From contig NZ_RHHV01000014.1 in the NCBI RefSeq assembly GCF_003710905.1, positions 1-64,000 of the forward strand: a stretch of 64,000 nt of DNA, in the 5' to 3' direction. Below are positions 58,606 through 64,000 of the stretch, in pieces; the first letter of the stretch is position 1; each line of letters starts with the position of its first letter. A program made the position numbers and the translations under genes. Source of the stretch: Brevibacillus parabrevis (GTDB lineage Bacteria; Bacillota; Bacilli; Brevibacillales; Brevibacillaceae). The notes below the pieces were generated by a model. That model searched no databases and was not told the origin of the DNA. It was given only the letters and a program-made list of their open reading frames with translations.

Positions 58606-58781
58606 GAGCGAGGGGTTAGGATACTAATATCCTAACCCCTCGCTCCTGGGTTCTATATGTGATTGGATGAAACGTGTAAGCCTGCTCGGCGGCTGCATAC
58701 GTCTGTCCTCACTTTCGCTCTACAACTGTCAGATAATTTTTGTTATTAGTATTATTGTAACGGAAGTGAGCGCGCAGTCAA
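58606..58781 (-). promoter_or_regulatory. hutH promoter and structured leader with attenuator-like hairpin
   Basis: On the minus strand TTGACT (58781-58776), 16-base spacer, TACAAT (58759-58754). The leader that follows ends in a perfect 18-bp stem, GAGCGAGGGGTTAGGATA and its complement (58606-58645), with a 4-base TTAG loop and then TTTTC, about 38 bases before hutH. It looks like a transcription attenuator or antitermination target. UAG triplets occur in stem and loop, which recalls HutP sites, but their spacing differs from the B. subtilis site. Confidence 0.6.
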
Positions 58782-58879
58782 GAGCAAGATTGTCACGGCG
58801 ACTTCCCCAGGATAGAAAAAACGGGCTCAATCCATTTTTGGAAACTGGGCGAGTGTCGTTTCTTGAGCGGGATAAATGT

Positions 58880-58887
58880 CATACCAT
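58880..58887 (+). promoter_or_regulatory. Possible mother-cell sigma factor -10 element
   Basis: CATACCAT, 40 bases before the start of the Pro/Met-repeat protein, resembles the CATAnnnTA (SigK) and CATACANT (SigE) -10 elements. I cannot identify a matching -35, so this is tentative. Confidence 0.3.
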
Positions 58888-58926
58888 GTACTGTGTTATT
58901 TCATCAGAAAGGACGTGTTCGTTTCC

Positions 58927-59820
58927 GTGGAAAAGCGACGTAAGATGCCGCCAGTGCCGCCATCTTCTCCAAGGCGTCCAAAAGAAATGCCAAAACCGCC
59001 TTCCTCGATGATGCCGATGCCATCGCCATCGTTGCCGTCACCGAATGTGCCATCACCAAACGTGCCATCGCCGTCCAAACCAAATCCGCCGCAAAGCTCG
59101 GAGAATCCACAGCACAACATTCCGGCACGCCCGATGCCACAACGGCCAATCATGCCTTCGCCTAACCAGAATATGCCGAACATACCGAAGCCTATGCCAC
59201 CAAAAGCGATGCCGTCGAATCCGATCCCGCCAAAAGCGATGCCGCCGAATCCAATGCCGCCAAACCGGATGCCAGCGAACCCGATGCCGCCAAACCGGAT
59301 GCCAGCGAACCCGATGCCGCCGAATCGGATGCCAGAAAACCGGATGCCGGCGAACCCGATGCCGCCAAACCGGATGCCAGCGAATCCGATGCCGCCGAAT
59401 CGCAGACCAGCGAATCCGATGCCGCCGAATCGCAGACCAGCCAATCCAATGCCGCCGAACTCCATGATGCCAAATCGGCGTCCGCCCAATTCTTCGCCGA
59501 ACATGCGCCCGCCATCAGCGGAAAATGCACGTCCCGGAACGGAAATCGAGCTTTATTTGTTCAAATTCCATTTCCATATGGACCGGATGCAATACTTCCG
59601 CCACAAATGTGAGCAATACCGCGATCATCGCAAAAAGTACAGCGAGTACCGCAAGTATTACAAACACCATCAGCGGAGAATGAAGCATTATCACGATCGT
59701 TGCCAGGTTTGGCATCATAGGGGCGGCAGCAGTTCTTTTGGACGTGGCAGCTCCTCGTCTCATGGACATAGAGGATCTTCTTCCGGACATGGATGCGGCT
59801 GCGGTTGCGGCTGCGATTAA
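58927..59820 (+). CDS. Pro/Met-rich repeat protein with His/Arg/Tyr-rich core and Cys-Gly tail; probable spore coat protein
   Basis: I know no characterised family. The 297-residue product has three parts: a Pro/Ser/Met-rich head (1-100), eight to nine decapeptide units PPNRMPANPM (about 101-180), a dense basic aromatic domain (205-265; TEIELYLFKFHFHMDRMQYF, then Tyr/His/Lys/Arg-rich) and a Ser/Gly/His tail ending GCGCGCGCD. Such composition is common in coat or exosporium proteins of Bacillales, which cross-link through Tyr and Cys. GTG 58927 is the best start, though the site AAAGGA is 13 bases away. A strong terminator follows. Confidence 0.72.
   Translation: MEKRRKMPPVPPSSPRRPKEMPKPPSSMMPMPSPSLPSPNVPSPNVPSPSKPNPPQSSENPQHNIPARPMPQRPIMPSPNQNMPNIPKPMPPKAMPSNPIPPKAMPPNPMPPNRMPANPMPPNRMPANPMPPNRMPENRMPANPMPPNRMPANPMPPNRRPANPMPPNRRPANPMPPNSMMPNRRPPNSSPNMRPPSAENARPGTEIELYLFKFHFHMDRMQYFRHKCEQYRDHRKKYSEYRKYYKHHQRRMKHYHDRCQVWHHRGGSSSFGRGSSSSHGHRGSSSGHGCGCGCGCD
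59227..59466. repeat. 30-bp coding tandem repeat in the Pro/Met protein gene
   Basis: About eight units of 30 bp (ten codons), core CCGCCAAACCGGATGCCAGC. One unit is partly deleted (ENRM insertion at about residue 137) and the last two have CGCAGA in place of CGGATG. Confidence 0.88.
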
Positions 59821-59828
59821 GCAAAGCC

Positions 59829-59863
59829 AAAAGGACGCCTGTTTCACCAGGGGCGTCCTTTTG
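59829..59863. terminator. Bidirectional terminator
   Basis: AAAAGGACGCC / GGCGTCCTTTTG hairpin with a 12-base loop, between the convergent Pro/Met protein and uvsE genes. Confidence 0.9.
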
Positions 59864-59911
59864 TTTGTTGTTTCGCACGGAAATGGAAAGAACAGGCGTA
59901 CTTTCTGGCGA

Positions 59912-60844
59912 TCAAGGAGCGGAAGCGAACGCCTCGACTTCTAGCCCGCGCTTTTTCAAATGATGACGGAGCGACAGCAGGGCATCATCTTTGTTTTTGC
60001 ATTCCAAAACAATGTCGACATGGTAATCGGCAAGGGCGCTGACAAAAGCGATAAACTCGTCGGGGTCAATATTGTCGGCATGGGCGCGAAATTCTTTGGC
60101 TGATTTTGGCGAGGACATATGCATTTTCGGAGTGCGCTTTCCCCATGTCTGGATGATGCGCGGAAGGTACTCCTTCCAATCTTCTCCATCCGAATGGCAT
60201 TGATGGTGATGCATGTCAAACACCATAGGCACTCCGATTCGCTCGCATAGCCCCAGCACATCGAGCATCGTAAAAGACGTATCGTCGTTCTCGACGACCA
60301 GCCTGCGCTTTACGTGCTCGGGAAGACGCTCGAAGTTGGCGGCAAATCGATCGAGCGAAGACGCTTTATCCTCGAATACGCCGCCGACATGGGTGACCAG
60401 CACCGAGTTGTCGTCAAGCCCGAGCAGGTCGAAAACTTTGGCATGATAGGAAAAATCAGCGATGGTCGCTTCTACGACAGATGGCTTCTCGCTGTTTAAA
60501 ATGCTGAAGTGGCCGGGATGCGCCGTCATGCGGATGCCGTTGTTGCGAATAAACTCCCCGGTTTTTTGAAAATCCCAGGCAAACTCTTTGGCCCAATCCC
60601 ATTCTGCCGCAACCGGGTGAGTGGCGAGCGGTACAAACTCGGAAGGGAGGCGGTACAAAAAAATGCGGTTGTCCACGTTGTAGGCGAGCAAATCCATCAG
60701 GTTAAAGAAATTCGTCTGCAAAACTTGGCGAAGCTTTTTCAACCGCGCCTGCGGCTCCAGCTTGTTGATTTGGGCGACGGTCGTTTTTTTGTTCGGATTG
60801 TTTTTGAGCTTCACGCTGATGCAGGCATAGCCCAAACGGATCAA
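59912..60844 (-). CDS. uvsE: UV DNA damage endonuclease
   Basis: A 310-residue TIM-barrel nuclease of the UvsE/UVDE family, which nicks DNA 5' to UV photoproducts for alternative excision repair. Conserved blocks: IRLGYACISVKL at the start, RMTAHPGHFSIL, SVLVTHVGGVFEDK, RLVVENDDTSFTM, VPMVFDMHHHQCHS and ECKNKDDALL carry the metal-binding residues. TTG 60844 is the start; it matches the usual MIRLGYA beginning and follows AGGGGTGA. The long upstream frame has no ribosome site. With splB it adds to the UV-repair content. Confidence 0.9.
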   Translation of the reverse strand: MIRLGYACISVKLKNNPNKKTTVAQINKLEPQARLKKLRQVLQTNFFNLMDLLAYNVDNRIFLYRLPSEFVPLATHPVAAEWDWAKEFAWDFQKTGEFIRNNGIRMTAHPGHFSILNSEKPSVVEATIADFSYHAKVFDLLGLDDNSVLVTHVGGVFEDKASSLDRFAANFERLPEHVKRRLVVENDDTSFTMLDVLGLCERIGVPMVFDMHHHQCHSDGEDWKEYLPRIIQTWGKRTPKMHMSSPKSAKEFRAHADNIDPDEFIAFVSALADYHVDIVLECKNKDDALLSLRHHLKKRGLEVEAFASAP

Positions 60845-61156
60845 GGAAATCACCCCTAGGATCGTCGTCTTTCTGTAGTATCTCCCAAAAGCAGTCCCAA
60901 GGTCGGGATGAAAACTTCCCAGTGAAGGGAAACGAACCATGCAAGCAATCCCCCAAAGAAATATGTATGTGAGCAAAAGCAGACAGTGACTTGTTTCCGT
61001 CTGCTTTTTATGGAGAAAAAAACTTGGACGAGCCGTTAAACGGTCAGGTCGCCAAAACATGTCCGCGATCAAGCCGATAGGTCTAGCTGTCAAATTGGCA
61101 CGTAAAATGTACTGATCCTGTCATTTGTTATGAGTAGGAAGGGAGGTGACGAAGAC

Positions 61157-61294
61157 ATGCTGGTACTGGGCATCATCCTGATTTTGCTGACGGTTGCCGT
61201 TGCCATTGCCATTGGCTACAGGGCGAATGAAAGCGTGCGGAAATTTGACGAAAACGAGCATGAAAGCTTTATCGGTTCCAGGACTAATTCGTGA
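61157..61294 (+). CDS. Small membrane protein, 45 residues
   Basis: A very short gene with a strong ribosome site, GGGAGGTGA, 7 bases before the ATG. The product has one hydrophobic helix (LVLGIILILLTVAVAIAIGY, residues 2-21) and a charged tail (RANESVRKFDENEHESFIGSRTNS). No known family comes to mind. It ends 22 bases before the amino acid permease gene on the same strand, so the two are probably cotranscribed. I infer a possible small regulator or accessory subunit of the permease. Confidence 0.72.
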   Translation: MLVLGIILILLTVAVAIAIGYRANESVRKFDENEHESFIGSRTNS

Positions 61295-61316
61295 CAGGGG
61301 GAAGGAGGGAGGCAAC

Positions 61317-62846
61317 ATGCAGCAGGATAAAGAACATCAGTTGCTTGAGGATAAAAAAGACTTGAACAAGTTCGGCTATGCCCAGGAGCTGCTGCGGGAT
61401 ATGGGCGGATTTTCGAACTTTGCCATTTCTTTTTCGATCATTTCGATTTTGACAGGGGCGGTTTCTTTATACGGGCACGGGCTGTTGTACGGCGGGCCAG
61501 GCATGATGGGGTTTGGCTGGACGATCGTCGCCTTGTTTGTCATCCTCATCGCGGCTTCGATGTCAGAGCTGGCATCAGCGATTCCCACGGCAGGGGCGTT
61601 GTATCACTGGGCGGCTATTTTGGGCAGCAAACGCTGGGGCTGGTACACCGCCTGGATCAACCTGATCGGACAAATCGGAATCGTAGCGGGAATCGACTAT
61701 TCGTTCTCCTTGTTTGCCGATCCGCTGTTAGCCAGCGCATTTGGCTATACTTCGACCGAGACGACCACCTTGATCTTGTTTGGCATCACTTTGCTTTTAC
61801 ACGGCATTTTCAATCATATTGGCATACGGCTTGTAGCGAGATTGAACGATTTTTCCGCCTGGTATCATATTGGCGTTGTTGTTGTGCTTGTAGGCAGTCT
61901 TGTGTTTTTCTCGCGCAATGAGTTGCAGCCGCTCGACTATTTGTTTCAGGTCGGACAAACGTTTTCCGACAAACCGTACGCCATCGCATTCCTGATCGGA
62001 CTGTTGCAGGCGCAGTGGACGTTCACGGGCTATGATGCTTCTGCCCATACGATCGAAGAAACGATCAACCCGAGGGTTCGCGCCGCTTGGGGCATTTTCA
62101 CTTCTGTGGCCTTTTCCTTTATTTTTGGCTTTATTATGCTTGCTTTTGTCACGCTGTCCATTCACGATGCAGCAGCTGCCAGCGCCGCGGACAATGCCTT
62201 TATTTACGTGATCAGCGCCGCGCTGGGTGGAACGTTCGGTTCCGTTGTACTGTGGCTGGTCACCTTTGCGATGTGGTTTTGCGGCCTTGCTTCGATCACT
62301 TCCTTTTCCCGCATGCTGTACGCTTTTTCCCGGGATAAAGGCATGCCGTGGAGCAGACAGTGGGCCGAAATCTCCAGGAAATACAGAACGCCTGCAAAAG
62401 CGATCTGGCTGGTGGTCATCCTCTCGTTTGCCCTTGCCCTGTTTGACTACATTTTGAAGCGGATCAACCCTGATGCCGAATACACGACATTGGCTTTTCT
62501 CACCGCAGTAAGCGTGGTCGGACTGTATGTCGCTTACGGTATTCCGCTCTATCTCAAGCTGCGTGCCGAGTCGCGAGGGGTGTTCCAGCGAAAGCATTTT
62601 GGCCCGTGGAACCTCGGCAACTGGAGCAAGCCAATCAACGTGCTCAGCTTGCTCTGGATCGTGTTTATTTCGATCATGATGGTGATTCCTCCGAACCAGA
62701 CAGCAGCGTATGCGCTGATCGCCATGTTTGTCGTCCTGATCATTATGGATCTCGCTTACTACCGCAAACATTTTGCGGGTCCGCAGGCGGCGCTCTCGAC
62801 TTCGGCAGAGGAAATCAAACGCCAGGAAGCGAAATTCCGCGAGTAA
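61317..62846 (+). CDS. APC-family amino acid permease
   Basis: A 509-residue, about 12-helix transporter of the amino acid-polyamine-organocation superfamily, near the GABA/choline branch. The unwound helix 1 region has ISILTGAVSLYGHGLLYGGPGMMGFGW; SAIPTAGALYHWAAILGSKRWGWYTAWINLIGQ (helix 3) and GYDASAHTIEETINP (helix 6 region) are typical. The C-terminus is cytoplasmic and charged. ATG 61317 is preceded by GGGGGAAGGAGGGAGG; the longer frame overlaps the small membrane gene and has no site. The exact substrate is not readable. Confidence 0.87.
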   Translation: MQQDKEHQLLEDKKDLNKFGYAQELLRDMGGFSNFAISFSIISILTGAVSLYGHGLLYGGPGMMGFGWTIVALFVILIAASMSELASAIPTAGALYHWAAILGSKRWGWYTAWINLIGQIGIVAGIDYSFSLFADPLLASAFGYTSTETTTLILFGITLLLHGIFNHIGIRLVARLNDFSAWYHIGVVVVLVGSLVFFSRNELQPLDYLFQVGQTFSDKPYAIAFLIGLLQAQWTFTGYDASAHTIEETINPRVRAAWGIFTSVAFSFIFGFIMLAFVTLSIHDAAAASAADNAFIYVISAALGGTFGSVVLWLVTFAMWFCGLASITSFSRMLYAFSRDKGMPWSRQWAEISRKYRTPAKAIWLVVILSFALALFDYILKRINPDAEYTTLAFLTAVSVVGLYVAYGIPLYLKLRAESRGVFQRKHFGPWNLGNWSKPINVLSLLWIVFISIMMVIPPNQTAAYALIAMFVVLIIMDLAYYRKHFAGPQAALSTSAEEIKRQEAKFRE

Positions 62847-62886
62847 CTCGCATCAATTCCAATGGAAAATCGTTACGAATATCAGC

Positions 62887-62924
62887 AAGCCCCCGCTCAT
62901 GTGCGAGCTGCGGGGCTTTTTTGC
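62887..62924 (+). terminator. Terminator after the permease gene
   Basis: AAGCCCCCGC / GCGGGGCTT hairpin followed by TTTTT. Confidence 0.85.
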
Positions 62925-63006
62925 AATCATCAGCGCTCATAACGGACGCACGCAGGAGAAAAGCTAGTTGTATCCCGGCAAAATGAATGAAAAGGAGCAG
63001 CAGATC

Positions 63007-63492
63007 ATGCAAAAAATGAAAAGCGCGATAGCGACTGTGACGGGGATCGTCATTCTGGCCCAACTGTCGGCATCAGCAGCAGCGTGGCAAGGCATGGAGA
63101 TGGGGAAGCGAGCCATTCATACGATGATCAAGCAAGCTTCGGAGAAAGTGCACAACCGCTATGAAGCCGCTGGCATTACCGATCCGGTTGCCTTTGAAGC
63201 CTTTTTCCGAAAGCTGCAGGAGGCAGTACAGGCGGGAGATAAGCGCCAGGTAGCCAAAAAAGTACACTTCCCGCTGCGGATCAACAAAGACGGGAGTAGC
63301 CGCTACATCAGGGATGAGCAGCAATTTTTGGCGGAGTACGACCAGATTTTTAGCGATAAAGTCAAAAAAGCGTTGCTCGCGCAAAACGTCCAGGAGACGT
63401 TCGTCAACGCGGAGGGCGTGATGGTCGGCAACGGCGAGTTGTGGCTGGGGCAAATCGGCGGGAAATACGTGCTGTTTGCTGTCAATGAATAA
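63007..63492 (+). CDS. Secreted hypothetical protein, 161 residues
   Basis: A 161-residue protein with a signal peptide (MQKMKSAIATVTGIVILAQLSASAAAW, cleavage near SAAA). The mature region EAFFRKLQEAVQAGDKRQVAKKVHFPLRINKDGSSRYI followed by NGELWLGQIGGKYVLFAVNE suggests a small NTF2/SnoaL-like alpha+beta fold seen in many exported proteins; I cannot name a family. ATG 63007 follows AAAAGGAG. It lies in its own unit between a terminator and an AT-rich gap. Confidence 0.68.
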   Translation: MQKMKSAIATVTGIVILAQLSASAAAWQGMEMGKRAIHTMIKQASEKVHNRYEAAGITDPVAFEAFFRKLQEAVQAGDKRQVAKKVHFPLRINKDGSSRYIRDEQQFLAEYDQIFSDKVKKALLAQNVQETFVNAEGVMVGNGELWLGQIGGKYVLFAVNE

Positions 63493-63762
63493 ACGGAAGG
63501 AGGAGGGCTTTTTTGCGGAAAAGCCCTAAAGTTTCATCAAAAAAATTTTATTGAACATTGTGTATATTTTACGTGGACATTATAGATAGAAAATTCTAAA
63601 ATAACTAATAAATAGACAAGAATTGGGGTGGATTCGACAGAGAATGTCCGTGCCGAATGGACATTTGTAATTTTAGTTAATACGTGGTAAGATTCACGAA
63701 AAGCTGATTTGTTTAATTAAACTTAACTGAACATGAACGTAGAGAGAAAAGGAGTGGTTACA
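63493..63762. other. AT-rich control region before the M20 amidohydrolase
   Basis: 270 bases with no gene. A hairpin AGGGCTTTTTTG...AAAAGCCCT (63506-63529) lies just after the hypothetical gene but lacks a following T run. AATGTCC / GGACATT (63642-63664) is an inverted repeat that could be an operator. No clear promoter. Confidence 0.5.
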
Positions 63763-64000
63763 GTGAGTTTGGATACAAAACGATTGGCGGACGAGCTGGC
63801 AGAACAGGTCGTTGCGTGGCGCAGACATCTCCACCAACATCCGGAATTGTCATTCGAAGAAGAGCAGACGTCTCAATACGTCTATGAAACGTTGCAATCT
63901 TTCGGAAATTTGGAACTGTCGCGTCCGACAAAGACGAGCGTGGTTGCCCGTTTGATTGGTTCCCAGCCAGGGCCAGTGCTCGGGATGCGCGCCGATATGG
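63763..64000 (+). CDS. M20-family amidohydrolase (partial, cut by window end)
   Basis: The first ~79 codons of a peptidase M20/amidohydrolase. SLDTKRLADELAEQVVAWRRHLHQHPELSFEEEQTSQYV carries the RRHLHxHPELSFEE signature of the HipO/AmhX/aminoacylase-like family, and the final GPVLGMRADM begins the metal-site block. GTG start behind AAAAGGAG. It probably deacylates N-acyl amino acids or hydrolyses hippurate-like amides. The rest of the gene is outside the window. Confidence 0.85.
   Translation, partial: MSLDTKRLADELAEQVVAWRRHLHQHPELSFEEEQTSQYVYETLQSFGNLELSRPTKTSVVARLIGSQPGPVLGMRADM

Noticed and set aside
58606..58747. T-box or known riboswitch ahead of hutH
   Set aside because: I see no T-box consensus (GGTGGNACCGCG type) and no core I recognise from known riboswitch classes.

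Overview
The window reads as a chromosome segment of an endospore-forming Gram-positive bacterium of the order Bacillales. Brevibacillus or a close relative is my best guess, from gene content and strong GGAGG-type ribosome binding sites; I could not test this by searching. Sporulation and spore-repair genes support the placement: splB, uvsE, a YjcZ-type small protein, a YhcN/YlaJ-type lipoprotein, YpuI and a probable spore coat protein.

Layout. 1-80 is the 3' end of a 23S rRNA gene, followed at once by a tRNA cluster (Ser, Met, His, Cys, a decayed Arg copy, Arg) with no 5S gene between. 0.7-3.4 kb is sparse (a methyltransferase, a small hypothetical gene), then tRNA-Leu, a membrane glycosyltransferase, a TIGR01212 radical SAM protein and a phosphodiesterase. 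7.4-15.6 kb is a catabolic island like the B. subtilis yodT-yodS-yodR-yodQ-yodP set (aminotransferase, CoA-transferase pair, M20 deacylase, AblB-like acetyltransferase). Here it also has a divergent PucR-type regulator and an aldehyde dehydrogenase, but no lysine 2,3-aminomutase. After tRNA-Ser come an acyl-CoA ligase, a 42-bp tandem array, a secreted NamZ-like plus polysaccharide-deacetylase fusion, a secreted stalk-domain protein, a sporulation lipoprotein and a 1075-residue ATPase/TPR/BTAD regulator.

25-36 kb holds a TetR-controlled membrane-fusion protein and ABC-2 permease, YpuI, a quinone reductase, a subtilase, a TRIC-type channel, a HAD phosphatase, the sugar-importer ATPase MsmX/UgpC, a second PucR-type regulator and a metallophosphoesterase. 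36-43 kb holds acsA, then a metal-homeostasis block: a CadC/CzrA-type ArsR repressor, CzcO, a histidine-tailed CDF exporter, and the divergent YcgR/YcgQ pair. 43-52 kb carries a SET protein, a two-component system, thiD, an ECF sigma/anti-sigma pair, splB, the deoxynucleoside kinases dgk and dck, and a VOC/TetR operon. 52-64 kb carries assorted enzymes, hutH with a structured leader, a Pro/Met-repeat probable coat protein, uvsE, a tiny membrane protein in front of an amino acid permease, and the start of an M20 amidohydrolase.

Most genes are familiar housekeeping or sporulation functions. I see no phage, transposase, CRISPR or defence island. The less ordinary features are the NamZ-deacetylase fusion, the Pro/Met-repeat cysteine-tailed protein, several coding and noncoding tandem arrays, a number of palindromes placed inside promoters, the long hutH leader hairpin, a 19-bp inverted repeat flanking the ypuI promoter, and a carbinolamine-dehydratase-like protein lacking the usual catalytic histidines.
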